A stretch of 60,470 nucleotides of DNA from contig NZ_JYIT01000064.1 in assembly GCF_000956545.1 (NCBI RefSeq), positions 1-60,470 on the forward strand. Reading direction: 5' to 3'. The DNA comes from Microbacterium azadirachtae (GTDB lineage: Bacteria; Actinomycetota; Actinomycetes; Actinomycetales; Microbacteriaceae). The notes beneath the pieces were generated by a model that was not told where the DNA came from, did no database searches, and saw nothing but the letters and a program-made list of their open reading frames with translations. The translations under genes and the position numbers were made by a program. Below, piece by piece: positions 36,626 through 45,402 of this stretch (positions are counted from its first letter, which is position 1; each line of letters starts with the position of its first letter).

Positions 36626-37822
36626 TCAGAGACGTGGTGAAGGGTGCTGAGGGTTCTCCTTCCTGCGCCTGCGCGTTGGTTTGGCGAGGAACTGGTTGGC
36701 GAGCTGTGCGGCCTCATTCAGGTGCCGGTGATCCGGATGAAGGTAGCCCTTGGTGGTCTCGATCGAGGCGTGGCCGAGGATGCGCTGCAGCACGTGCAAT
36801 GGGACGCCGGAGTCCGCGAGCCAGGTTGCTCCGGTGTGACGGAGACCGTGGCGTTTCAGGTTCTCGAGACCGAGATTGGTGACGAGCGCATCCCAGTTGG
36901 TGGCGTCGCGCAATGTTGCGGTTGTGATAACCCCGCGTCGTGGCCCGCGCAATAGCGGCTCGTCAGGTTCCTTGCCTGCAGAGAGCCTGATCAAGATCGG
37001 TTCGAGCGTGTCGAGGATCGGTGCGTAGCGCGTTCTACGGCCTTTGGTCTCTTTCGTGACCAGCCCTCCTTTGCCAGGGTAGGTCTGTCGTTCGATCGTC
37101 ACGACCCGGTTGGCCCAGTCGATATCCCCGACTCGCAAGCCAGCGACTTCTGATCCTCTTGCCGAGAGCAGCGCACAGAGCATGACGTGGTCGGAGTAGC
37201 TTTGATGAATCTCGCCGCAACCCTCTGCCAGCCGATTCAGCGTGTCGAGATCCGGGATAGCGAGCACTCGGAAACCACCGGTCTGACGGTTGTCGTCCTT
37301 GCCATATGTCCGGCGTGCGCGTGTGCGCGCCGGATTGGAAGGAATCACCTCGTCGCGTACTGCGACATCAAGGACGCGCACGAGAGGGGCGATGCTGTTC
37401 TTCACCGTCGATGGCCCGTGTTCGGTTTCCCAGCGGTCGATCGTGCGGTCGATCAGGCCGGTGCTGATCCTGCTGACTTTCAGATGCCCCAGGGCGGGCA
37501 GCACGCGTAGTCGCAGACCGACGTCATAGCCTTCAACGGTGGACGTGGGGTCGAGACCGCGCTGCCACCGGTCGCCGATGGAATCCACATAGTCCTTGAG
37601 CGTGATGAGGGTGTTCGCGCCTGTCTCGGTGGACTGCCGCATCTTCTCGAAGAAGGCTTCCGCTTCTTCCGAGGTCGCGACGAACTCCGATCGGCTGGGA
37701 CGCTTCTTGGTGTGAGGATCGGTCCAGCGTACGCGCGCGAGCAGCCCGGTTCCTCGCTTTTCGGTGCTCTCGGTGAGCTTCACGCCGAGCGGCGGCATCT
37801 GGTGCTTGCGCGGGTCAGCCAT
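36626..37822 (-). CDS. int: Tyrosine-type integrase of the ICE
   Basis: 398 residues from the ATG at 37822; a longer in-frame start exists but runs into the excisionase gene. An N-terminal arm-binding region (about 25-70, LLARVRWTDPHTKKRP) precedes a core-binding domain (about 73-165) and the catalytic domain. The catalytic residues are R222 (SARGSEV), H325 and R328 (RHGLRHTG), H351 (LGHAS) and Y360 (TKGYLHP). The gene lies 180 bases from tRNA-Pro and faces it, consistent with integration at the tRNA 3' end. It overlaps xis by 8 bases. Confidence 0.95.
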   Translation of the reverse strand: MADPRKHQMPPLGVKLTESTEKRGTGLLARVRWTDPHTKKRPSRSEFVATSEEAEAFFEKMRQSTETGANTLITLKDYVDSIGDRWQRGLDPTSTVEGYDVGLRLRVLPALGHLKVSRISTGLIDRTIDRWETEHGPSTVKNSIAPLVRVLDVAVRDEVIPSNPARTRARRTYGKDDNRQTGGFRVLAIPDLDTLNRLAEGCGEIHQSYSDHVMLCALLSARGSEVAGLRVGDIDWANRVVTIERQTYPGKGGLVTKETKGRRTRYAPILDTLEPILIRLSAGKEPDEPLLRGPRRGVITTATLRDATNWDALVTNLGLENLKRHGLRHTGATWLADSGVPLHVLQRILGHASIETTKGYLHPDHRHLNEAAQLANQFLAKPTRRRRKENPQHPSPRL

Positions 37823-38018
37823 GGTCGGCCTCGCATTCCAGAACCCAGGCGCGTACTGTCGGCGGGTTGTAGCGGGCGACGCCACCGACCCGCACGAACG
37901 GTGGCCCCTCCTGCTGGCTGCGCCATCGGGAGAGCGTTGCTTGTGAGACGTTCAGGAACTCGGCGGCTTCGCGGGAATTCCAGAGCGGTTCGACGGCATC
38001 AGTCGTCACGAACATCAT
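37815..38018 (-). CDS. xis: Excisionase / helix-turn-helix protein
   Basis: 67 residues with a MerR-type winged helix: WNSREAAEFLNVSQATLSRW followed by FVRVGGVARYNPPTVRAWV. Small proteins of this form act as excisionases that bend attachment-site DNA. It overlaps the integrase start by 8 bases and the preceding gene's end by 20 bases, so the three are cotranscribed. Two adjacent ATGs are possible starts. Confidence 0.85.
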   Translation of the reverse strand: MMFVTTDAVEPLWNSREAAEFLNVSQATLSRWRSQQEGPPFVRVGGVARYNPPTVRAWVLECEADHG

Positions 38019-38613
38019 CGGCTGACCGCTGTGCACGGAGGAACTCGTCTTCGATCTCCTGACGCGCCTGCACGTCCGCCGCCACGAAGTCGATGAAGTC
38101 CTCTGCGCGATCCGTGATCGTCTCGTCTTCGATCGGTCCCTGCGGGTCCTCGCCCGGCCAGATGGTCTGCCGTGTCGGGCGGTCGCGGTCGATCCGGGTG
38201 CCGCAGGTAGCGACCCATTCGCGGAGCCGGTCGCGGGTCGCCGCGAAGTCGGTGTGCCAGGCGATCGGCCCGGAGGCCGATTGGTCGGGGTCGTAGCTCG
38301 CGATCCAGTACAGATGCAGAGCCGAGAACTCCCATACCAGCTCGGGGTGCCGGTGCCAGAACGGAGGCACGACCGACGCAGGCAGACCGTAGGTGCGGCG
38401 GAGCCAGTCAACCCACTGGTTCAGCGCCAACCATTCCGCTTCGGCGTCGCCCGAGGAGAGGAGATTCCAGTTGATCGGGCGCGGTGGCTCCGGGAGCGCG
38501 GTGCCGGCCATGAGCTGGTCGTACAGGTCGTCTTCCTCGATCTCGGGATCGAACTCTGCCTCGGGCTCGTCGCTGGGCGTCGGAGGCGGCGGGATCTCGC
38601 TCACGCTGGTCAC
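37999..38613 (-). CDS. DUF4913-domain protein of the ICE
   Basis: 204 residues. A Pro/Glu-rich start precedes the DUF4913 pattern: WNLLSSGDAEAEWLALNQWVDWL, then PPFWHRHPELVWEFSALHLYWIASYDP and WHTDFAATRDRLREW. The C-terminus is acidic. The family is linked to actinobacterial conjugative elements and has no known activity. It is coupled to SSB by a 4-base overlap. Confidence 0.8.
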   Translation of the reverse strand: MTSVSEIPPPPTPSDEPEAEFDPEIEEDDLYDQLMAGTALPEPPRPINWNLLSSGDAEAEWLALNQWVDWLRRTYGLPASVVPPFWHRHPELVWEFSALHLYWIASYDPDQSASGPIAWHTDFAATRDRLREWVATCGTRIDRDRPTRQTIWPGEDPQGPIEDETITDRAEDFIDFVAADVQARQEIEDEFLRAQRSADDVRDD

Positions 38614-39059
38614 CGCCCCAGCACCATCGCGGCCGGAGCACGAAACTCGACCGCCGCCGACGGGGACGATGCGGGCAGCGTAGGCGCGGCGTCGACCGGG
38701 CGAGGGCTTCGCGTTACCGTGTAGCGCGGATGCGAGGTATCGAAGAGAAGCTTGTCGGCACGGAACTGGATCTGATCGACGCTCTCTCCGCGACGCTCGA
38801 ACGTCCGGGAGTGGAACTCGCCGAGCGCGATCACATCGTCGCCCTCGGTGAACAGCTCGAAGGCGGTCTCGGCTCGGGTACCCAGAACGGTGAGCCCGAC
38901 ATAGGCGGTGCCCGTGAGCGTGAAGGTGCCGTCGTCCTGGCGCTGGTATTGCTTCTGGCCGAGCTGGGTCACGAACAGCAGTAGTCCGTTCTGCAGCCGC
39001 TTCAACTGCGGGGTTCCGGCGAGGTACCCGGCTACTGAGGTCTTGGATCGCATGTCCAT
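38610..39059 (-). CDS. Single-stranded DNA-binding protein (ICE-encoded)
   Basis: 149 residues with an OB-fold of the SSB type: SVAGYLAGTPQLKRLQNG, then GEFHSRTFERRGESVDQIQFRADKL. The C-terminus is Pro/Ala-rich and lacks the acidic DDDIPF-type tip, so it may not recruit host partners like the chromosomal SSB. It probably coats the transferred strand. The start is one of two nearby ATGs (39059 or 39053). Confidence 0.82.
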   Translation of the reverse strand: MDMRSKTSVAGYLAGTPQLKRLQNGLLLFVTQLGQKQYQRQDDGTFTLTGTAYVGLTVLGTRAETAFELFTEGDDVIALGEFHSRTFERRGESVDQIQFRADKLLFDTSHPRYTVTRSPRPVDAAPTLPASSPSAAVEFRAPAAMVLGR

Positions 39060-39095
39060 CGCATTTCTCCTGCCTGCGCCGCGCCGGTCGCGGTT

Positions 39096-40901
39096 CTACT
39101 CCGTAGGTGCGCCGCCGTCGCCCGCGAACCCGCGGTAATGCAACTGCGCTTCGACCTCGGCACGGTCAGCGACGAGCTGCGCACTGTCCGTGCGCTCGGT
39201 CCAGCGACGCAACCGTGTGACGATCGGGGGTGCCGCGCGGAGGAGCACGAGTCCGGTGCCGAACGGGAGCCGGCGGATCGTGTCGGGCGGCATGATCGGG
39301 ACCCGGCGGATGGAGCGTTGCGCGGAACGGGAGCCGTGGTCGCCGACGGTCGTGGAGTCGGTGATTTCGTCGCGTTCCCCGATGAGGGTTGAGAGGTCTT
39401 GGAGGTCGCGGCTGTTGGAGGCGCCGCCGAGGACGATCTTCACGATCGCGGCATCCCAGATCGCGTGCGCCGCGTTCTCGGACCACCGCTCCCGGGCTTG
39501 GGCGAGGGATTGCAGGACGGGCATGGTCGTGATCCCGGTCCCGCCGCCTTCGGCCATGAGCGTCGGCAACGAGGGTAGCGGGGACAGGTTCGCGACCTCG
39601 TCGAGCGCGAGCAGCAGCGGCGGGTCGAGCCGGGCGCCCGGACTGCGTGCCGCGAGCCGGCGTGCGGCTTCCACCACGTCTTCGATGAGTGCCGCCACCA
39701 GGGGTGCACTGTTGTTCGCACCTGCGGCGGTCGCGAGGAGATACAGCGTGCCGCGCTGTTCCAGAAACACCTCAGGGTCGAACACCTCGTCCGGGGCGGG
39801 TGTCACGGCGTTGAGCACGCGCGGGTCCGCGAGGGCAGCGAGTGCGAGGGAGACGCCTTGCCAGATCGAGTCCCGGGTTCGCGGGTCGGCGTCGATCATC
39901 GCCTGCAGCGCTTCTGCCCAGCCGCCGGCCGCCATCGGGTGCGCGGCGAGGATCGAGACGGCATCGCCGGCGGCGGCGGGGTCGAGCGTCCACCGGAACA
40001 GGTCGGCTGGCTGTCGATGGTCGAGGGCGGCGGCGTGGAGCAGGCATTGGAGGGCGACGCGGGTCTTCGCTTCCCAGAAGTCACCGCCTTCAACGCCGCC
40101 TTTCCCGAGCCCGGTCGCAGAAGCCAACCCCGACGCGCGGATCATCGCAGTCAGCGGGTCCGCGCAGCCGCGGACAGGCGACCAGCGCAGCCCCGCCGGG
40201 ATGCCATCGGCCAGGTGCTGCGGGTCGAACACCGCGACCGGGCCAACCTTCTGACGGGCACGGATCGTCGCGGTCACATTGTCAGGCCGGGTGCTGGTCG
40301 TGATGACCGCGCCGGGCGCGCTGAGGATCGTGTTGATGACGATGTGGACGCCCTTCCCAGAGCGGGGCGGCCCGATCAGCAAGATCGAGTCCTCGACCGA
40401 CGCCCACACCTCGATCCCGCGGGAGGCCCCGATCCGATACCCGACATCCGCCGGCTCCGGCTGGTCGAGGGAAGGGCGCAGGTTTCCTGCCCGGGCAAGC
40501 AGCGCCCGCGGCGAACCGGCATGCGTGACTTCGGCGCGGGTCGCGATCCCGGCGATCCGGTACGGGTCCATCACCTGCCGCCGCGAGTGATGGCGAAGCA
40601 GGATCCAGACCCACCAGGCGGCAGCCCCGGCGCCGAGGATCAGCGCCCCGGCGATCAGCCAATACACGACAGGGTTGAGTCCGGGAGCGTCGAGGGCGTC
40701 AGCGGGATCACCTGGCCGCAGCAGCACTCCGGCGCCGGCACCGAGGCCGGCTTCCGGTTGCGGGATCCCGGTGACGAACGCGGCGATGTTCCCCGCGGCA
40801 TGGAGGAGCACAGCGATCAGGCCAAGGCCGGCGAGGAGGACGAGGGCGGCGTTGGTGAGTTCGTCGCCGAGCGTCCCGGTCGGCCGGATCGGACTGCTCA
40901 T
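39096..40901 (-). CDS. Type IV secretion coupling protein, VirD4/TraG-like
   Basis: 601 residues. Two N-terminal membrane helices (about 18-45 and 80-102) are followed by the ATPase domain. Walker A is GPPRSGKG at 177-184 and Walker B is LLLALDEVANLSPLP. RVPIMPPDTIRRLPFGTGLVLL near the end is typical of the actinobacterial group. The coupling protein links the relaxosome to the transfer channel and drives DNA export. It overlaps the upstream gene by 4 bases. Confidence 0.92.
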   Translation of the reverse strand: MSSPIRPTGTLGDELTNAALVLLAGLGLIAVLLHAAGNIAAFVTGIPQPEAGLGAGAGVLLRPGDPADALDAPGLNPVVYWLIAGALILGAGAAAWWVWILLRHHSRRQVMDPYRIAGIATRAEVTHAGSPRALLARAGNLRPSLDQPEPADVGYRIGASRGIEVWASVEDSILLIGPPRSGKGVHIVINTILSAPGAVITTSTRPDNVTATIRARQKVGPVAVFDPQHLADGIPAGLRWSPVRGCADPLTAMIRASGLASATGLGKGGVEGGDFWEAKTRVALQCLLHAAALDHRQPADLFRWTLDPAAAGDAVSILAAHPMAAGGWAEALQAMIDADPRTRDSIWQGVSLALAALADPRVLNAVTPAPDEVFDPEVFLEQRGTLYLLATAAGANNSAPLVAALIEDVVEAARRLAARSPGARLDPPLLLALDEVANLSPLPSLPTLMAEGGGTGITTMPVLQSLAQARERWSENAAHAIWDAAIVKIVLGGASNSRDLQDLSTLIGERDEITDSTTVGDHGSRSAQRSIRRVPIMPPDTIRRLPFGTGLVLLRAAPPIVTRLRRWTERTDSAQLVADRAEVEAQLHYRGFAGDGGAPTE

Positions 40902-41461
40902 GTGGGTTGGCCGATGCAGATGGTGCCGGAGATCCGGCCGAGCAGGATCACCTCTCGTGTCGGCGCGTGATCGAGGTAGCGGGCATCGATCAGCGTGCGG
41001 GAGATCCCGTCCGGGCCGGTCTCGGTGTGTGCGATCACGATTGCCACGGCCACGTCCTCACCGGGCACGAATCCGGACCCGGTGAACTCTGCCAGTCTCG
41101 GTCGCACCGGCTCGGACTGGCGCTGTGCGGCCTCGACGGTCTGATTGACGTGTTGCTGCGCCGGCACGGGAGTCGGCGCTGGTGGCGCGGCCGTACGTCG
41201 CGGCTTGGGTGGGACGCGGTAGTCGGTGATGACCCTGCCGTCGGTTTCGATCACGTCGAGGCGGAGCGTCTGCCCGGGCCGCCCATCGCTGATTGCATCG
41301 ACGATGTGCGGGTAGGAAGCGCGTCGCCACGGTGGCGCGAACTCCGCTGGAAGATACGGGGCACCATCGACGGTGACGTGCAAGGTGCCGTCATCCTGGA
41401 CGACCATCCGCACCATCACCACCACGGACGTATCGGCTTGCGCGCGGGCGCGCTTCGACAT
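40898..41461 (-). CDS. Hypothetical ICE protein
   Basis: 187 residues from the ATG at 41461, preceded by AAGGAG. A beta-rich N-terminal half (TSVVVMVRMVVQDDGTLHVTVDG) is joined by a Pro/Ala-rich linker to a second beta-rich part ending in LLGRISGTICIGQPT. There is no membrane helix or known motif. The operon position between dprA and the VirD4 gene suggests a transfer accessory. I do not recognise a function. Confidence 0.75.
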   Translation of the reverse strand: MSKRARAQADTSVVVMVRMVVQDDGTLHVTVDGAPYLPAEFAPPWRRASYPHIVDAISDGRPGQTLRLDVIETDGRVITDYRVPPKPRRTAAPPAPTPVPAQQHVNQTVEAAQRQSEPVRPRLAEFTGSGFVPGEDVAVAIVIAHTETGPDGISRTLIDARYLDHAPTREVILLGRISGTICIGQPT

Positions 41462-41532
41462 GCTGTTCTCCTTCGAGATCACAGAGGGACACCGCACCGT
41501 CGCTCGGTCACGGGCGTGCGGCCATGGGTGGT

Positions 41533-42534
41533 TCAGAGGGCGGCGCGGCGAGCGGTCTTACCTGCATCCGGTGCGGCTCGGCGGGCGACTTCTTGGATTG
41601 CAGGGCTGAGGAACGATGGTGGGGCGGGGTCGAGGAGTTCGGTGATGTCGCCTGCGTGGGTGATGACCTCGGCGAGGCCTTCCCGCAGCAGCCGGTGACA
41701 GCCGGATGATGCGGCGGAGGTGATGGGGCCGGGGATAGTGCCGACGGGGCGTCCAAGCTCGGCCGCGCGGGCGGCTACGAGCAGCGACCCGGACCGGTAT
41801 CCAGCCTCGGGGATGATGCTCGCGCCGCCGAGGGCTGCGAGGAGGCGGGCGCGGGCGATGAATCGCCACTTGGTCGGCGCCGTCGCCGGTGGCGTCTCGC
41901 TGATCTGGATTCCGCCGGCATCGACGATGTCTCCGAAGAGTTCCGCGTGCCCGGACGGGTAGGGGCGATCCAGGCCGCCGGCGAGGACGGCGATCGTGGA
42001 AGCGGAGCGGGCAGCGAGGGCAGCACGGTGCGCGGCGGCATCGATCCCGTACGCGCCGCCCGCGACGACGATCCGCGGCCCCCGCAAGAGATCCGACACG
42101 AGTTCCCGCGTGACGTGCTCCCCATACGAGGAAGAAGCGCGCGCCCCGGTAAACGTCACCCGTGACGACAGTGAAGAGGTGAGCAGCTCGGGATTCCCCT
42201 TCGCCCACAGCATCACCGGGGCCCGGTCACCGAGATCCGCGAACGACGCCGGCCACCCCGCCCGGCCGGGCGTGAGGACGCGGAGCTGATGCTGGTCGGT
42301 GAGGCGGGCCACCTGGTCGGCGAGACCATCGAACAGCCGAGCCGCGGTCGCCTCTCGCCACTGAGTCCCCAGCACCGGGTCGACCTGGGCGGGAAGCGGA
42401 ATGCGCGGGTTCCGGAGCAGCGCGAGGGTCTCGGCGGGGCCGATGATCCGGAGCAGTTGACCGGTGACGGTATGCCAGGGTTCGGTGAGCGCGGCGATCT
42501 CCATCCGCGCGCGTGCATCGTCGCTGTCCTGCAT
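41533..42534 (-). CDS. dprA: DNA-processing protein DprA (ICE-encoded)
   Basis: 333 residues. The Rossmann-like DprA core is clear: TFTGARASSSYGEHVTRELVSDLL, RIVVAGGAYGIDAAAHRAAL, GGLDRPYPSGHAELF, and a C-terminal winged-helix-like tail. DprA loads RecA on single-stranded DNA in transformation. On a conjugative element it may protect or convert the incoming strand in the recipient. It is separated from the surface-protein gene by a hairpin. Confidence 0.9.
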   Translation of the reverse strand: MQDSDDARARMEIAALTEPWHTVTGQLLRIIGPAETLALLRNPRIPLPAQVDPVLGTQWREATAARLFDGLADQVARLTDQHQLRVLTPGRAGWPASFADLGDRAPVMLWAKGNPELLTSSLSSRVTFTGARASSSYGEHVTRELVSDLLRGPRIVVAGGAYGIDAAAHRAALAARSASTIAVLAGGLDRPYPSGHAELFGDIVDAGGIQISETPPATAPTKWRFIARARLLAALGGASIIPEAGYRSGSLLVAARAAELGRPVGTIPGPITSAASSGCHRLLREGLAEVITHAGDITELLDPAPPSFLSPAIQEVARRAAPDAGKTARRAAL

Positions 42535-42595
42535 GACCTCTGCCCTCCCTGAAACTGTTTCTCAGGGGGCAGGTGCGCCGGGCGGGCATACGAGA

Positions 42596-42649
42596 ACGGG
42601 CGGAACCGGGCCGGCCCTCCGGGGGAAGGGGCTGCGCGGTTCCGCCCGT
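42596..42649 (-). terminator. Large hairpin between the surface protein and dprA
   Basis: ACGGGCGGAACCG and CGGTTCCGCCCGT make a perfect 13-bp stem around a 28-base G+C-rich loop. It lies 17 bases after the stop codon of the surface-protein gene. No T-run follows. It may attenuate transcription between the adhesin and the genes downstream. Confidence 0.55.
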
Positions 42650-42665
42650 CGTATTGGGGGTGCGC

Positions 42666-45320
42666 TTACTCGTTCATCAGGTCATCGATACCGGTGTCCT
42701 CCTCCCTGACGTAGCCGTTGCGCTCCCGGTAGAGCGCGAGCTTGCGCCCGAACCAGAGCGTTCCGCCGGTCGCGAGGAGCGCTGCCGCGATCCCGCCCCA
42801 GACGAAGCTCATCCACCCGTCGCTACCCGTCTCCGCCAGGGACGTCGGCGGCTTCGGCAATGGAGGCTGCGGAACCGGGGGCGTCGGCGGGGTTCCCGGT
42901 GGGCGCTCGGCCACGACGGTCGTCTCACCTGGCGCACCGCACTTCCCGGCCGCGATCACCTTCCCGTCCTGGTCGTACAGGGTCTCGACCCAGTACACGT
43001 TCCCCGGCTTCTTCACCGTCGTCTCGCCGGAGCGGTAGTGGCCGGCCTGCGTGACCGGGACCTTCGCCGAGGCGAAGAACGGCACCTCGCACACCGGGGC
43101 GTCGGCGGGCGGCTGGAGGCCGTAGGCGCGGAACATCAGGTATGCGCCCTTCGGGATGTCCGTGCCCTGCACGAGCGCGGTGTCCGAGAACGGGTCGCCT
43201 ACGAACGCGGATTCCTGTGCCTGCGTCACCACCGACACCGGCTGCTCCGGGCCGGGGACGAAGAAGCGTTCCCAGATATCCGTCGGCGAGCTCACGAACG
43301 GGTGCACCCGATCATCGCCCTCGAACGAGGTGACGATCACGTAGTAGCCGGGCTTCGCAGGCCGGATCGCATCCTCATCGGTGTAGCCGATGTCGTAGAC
43401 CCCGTTCTTCGCGGGCGTCGTGACCGTCGTCAGCACCGGAGCATCCTCGAGGGGCAGATCCGACGTCAGCTCCGTATCGGTGGCGAAGGGGCCGTAGACG
43501 GTGTGCGTCAACTCCTTCGCGTCCGGACCCCAGTAGCCGTCGCCGGTGAAGTCGGGATGGTTGTCGGGGAACCCGGTGACGGTGATGCGGTCGAACGCCC
43601 GCCCGCTCTTGTGCACGTTGTACTCGCGCACTTCCGACGTGATCGAGATCGGCCACCGCACGCTGTGGGTTTCGACGTTGATGCCGTAGTCGTCGCGCCA
43701 GTCGGCGGCGAGGAACGGGCGCACCCATTCCGGCTGCGAGCTCTTCCTGACCTCCCACACCCAGGTCACGAACCCCGCATCCGGCAGCGTCACCGCGGGC
43801 GACGTGTAAGTGCCGGGGCCTTCCGTGACGACCTGCACCGAGCCCACCGGCGCCGCGTCTTCGGGGATCTCCCCGCCCTGGACGGGCGGGAGGGTGCCGG
43901 GCACCTGGTAGGCGGTGCCCTCGAAGATGACCGGGATCGGGGCCCCGTTCTGCTTCAGCCACGCCCCGTTCGTCGAGGACACCGTGATCGTGTCCGTCAC
44001 GGCATCGCCAGGCTTCACGAGACGCTCGTTCGCCTTCGACACCGCCTCCGGCTGGAACGGCGCCACCGACGTTTCCGCGACATGTCCGAATCGGTCGGTG
44101 AACGAATCGGTGAGGTACTTCACGTTCTCGCCCTGCTTCTGCTTGTCGATGCTCCACACCCACGTGTAGAACCCCGACGACGGTGCCACGAGCGTCCCCG
44201 GCGACACGTAGGCGCCGGGATGCGTGAGCGTCAGCGACTCGGTACCGAGCACGGGAGCACCTCCCGGGGGTGCGTTCGCTTCGGCCGGCTGCGCGTCGAA
44301 CGGACCGTACAGGGTGCCCTCGGCGAGCACCGGCACCGGGCTGCCGTTCACCGTGATCCATGAGTGCTTTGTGACCGTGACCGTGAGCTGGTCGGTGAAC
44401 GGGGTGCCGGCCTGCACGAACTTCGACGACACCTGCGTTTCGATGACCGGCTGGAAGTCCAGCGGGATCGCCGGAGACTCGGCGGTTGCGGTCAGCGGGG
44501 CGAACGTTGCGGTTCCAAGGATGCGTTGCGCGCCTGGCGTGTAGAACAGATCCACTCCGGCCCCGTACCCGACAGCGTCCGTCGTGATCGACGCACCGAT
44601 GCGGTACTCGGGGGCGCCAGGCGGGGGAGTCCCGATCACCGGATAGTCCCCAGCGCCGAGGATCTTCTGCGTCGTTCCGTCCTCGAAGGTCCCGCCCGTC
44701 AGCGTCACCTTCCCCGTCAACGACGCCGGCGCACCCTGCACCGTCACCGTCCCTCGATACTGCTCCACCATTGCCACGCTGATGTTGATCGACGGATCGA
44801 TGACCGCGTCGCGAGGGGCCGCCTCGCGCATCATCGCGAGATTCGCGGTCACCTGGTCACGGGACCCGTCCGGGATCAGACCGAAGAAGTGAGGATCACC
44901 GCCCCGACTCGCAAAGGTCGGTGCGTCCGCGACCCACCACACGTACAGCTGCACTGCCGCGGTGATCGTTGGATCCGCGGAATCGCCCCAACGCCCCATC
45001 ACATAGTTCAGTTCCGCCAACTGCTGTCGAGTAAGCCCGTCCAAAGCTGTCGTGAGCGTGGGTGCCTGTGTGCCCTCACCGGGCGGAGTTGCGTCGAGAT
45101 CCATGCAGTACGCCTGCCGGCTGTGCGAAACATACGCGCCGATGAACGTCAGCCCCTCACCGAACCCGGGACCATGATCCGCAGCCTGAGCTGAAGACGG
45201 GAACAACAAACTGCAGAGCAGCAGAAGCAGCGCTGTGGCGGCTGCCGCCACTCGGGCCGTGGCGCGGGCCGGGGGCGGCGACGTATCTGGTGGAACGAGA
45301 GAGGTGCTGGACATTCGCAT
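42666..45320 (-). CDS. LAETG-anchored surface protein with thioester domain
   Basis: 884 residues from the ATG at 45320, with an AGGAAGG ribosome site. A signal peptide (about 20-46, ending SSAQA) is followed by a thioester-adhesin-like domain. C72 is in YCMDLD and Q124 is in AVQLYVWW, the Cys and Gln partners of the internal thioester. About five beta-rich repeats follow with recurring GxxYTSP / GFVTWVWEV segments (TQAQESAFVGD, KPGDAVTD). The end has a Pro-rich stretch, a sortase motif LAETG, a membrane helix and a charged tail. It would sit on the cell wall and may attach covalently to a partner surface. A sortase is not in the window. Thioester reading is from motif only. Confidence 0.78.
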   Translation of the reverse strand: MRMSSTSLVPPDTSPPPARATARVAAAATALLLLLCSLLFPSSAQAADHGPGFGEGLTFIGAYVSHSRQAYCMDLDATPPGEGTQAPTLTTALDGLTRQQLAELNYVMGRWGDSADPTITAAVQLYVWWVADAPTFASRGGDPHFFGLIPDGSRDQVTANLAMMREAAPRDAVIDPSINISVAMVEQYRGTVTVQGAPASLTGKVTLTGGTFEDGTTQKILGAGDYPVIGTPPPGAPEYRIGASITTDAVGYGAGVDLFYTPGAQRILGTATFAPLTATAESPAIPLDFQPVIETQVSSKFVQAGTPFTDQLTVTVTKHSWITVNGSPVPVLAEGTLYGPFDAQPAEANAPPGGAPVLGTESLTLTHPGAYVSPGTLVAPSSGFYTWVWSIDKQKQGENVKYLTDSFTDRFGHVAETSVAPFQPEAVSKANERLVKPGDAVTDTITVSSTNGAWLKQNGAPIPVIFEGTAYQVPGTLPPVQGGEIPEDAAPVGSVQVVTEGPGTYTSPAVTLPDAGFVTWVWEVRKSSQPEWVRPFLAADWRDDYGINVETHSVRWPISITSEVREYNVHKSGRAFDRITVTGFPDNHPDFTGDGYWGPDAKELTHTVYGPFATDTELTSDLPLEDAPVLTTVTTPAKNGVYDIGYTDEDAIRPAKPGYYVIVTSFEGDDRVHPFVSSPTDIWERFFVPGPEQPVSVVTQAQESAFVGDPFSDTALVQGTDIPKGAYLMFRAYGLQPPADAPVCEVPFFASAKVPVTQAGHYRSGETTVKKPGNVYWVETLYDQDGKVIAAGKCGAPGETTVVAERPPGTPPTPPVPQPPLPKPPTSLAETGSDGWMSFVWGGIAAALLATGGTLWFGRKLALYRERNGYVREEDTGIDDLMNE

Positions 45321-45402
45321 GGCCTTCCTGACGAGGAATGGAGACCATCGCCAGAGCGACGACGGCACCAGTCAGGTGCACCCACCGGTTCGCGCGAGTG
45401 CG

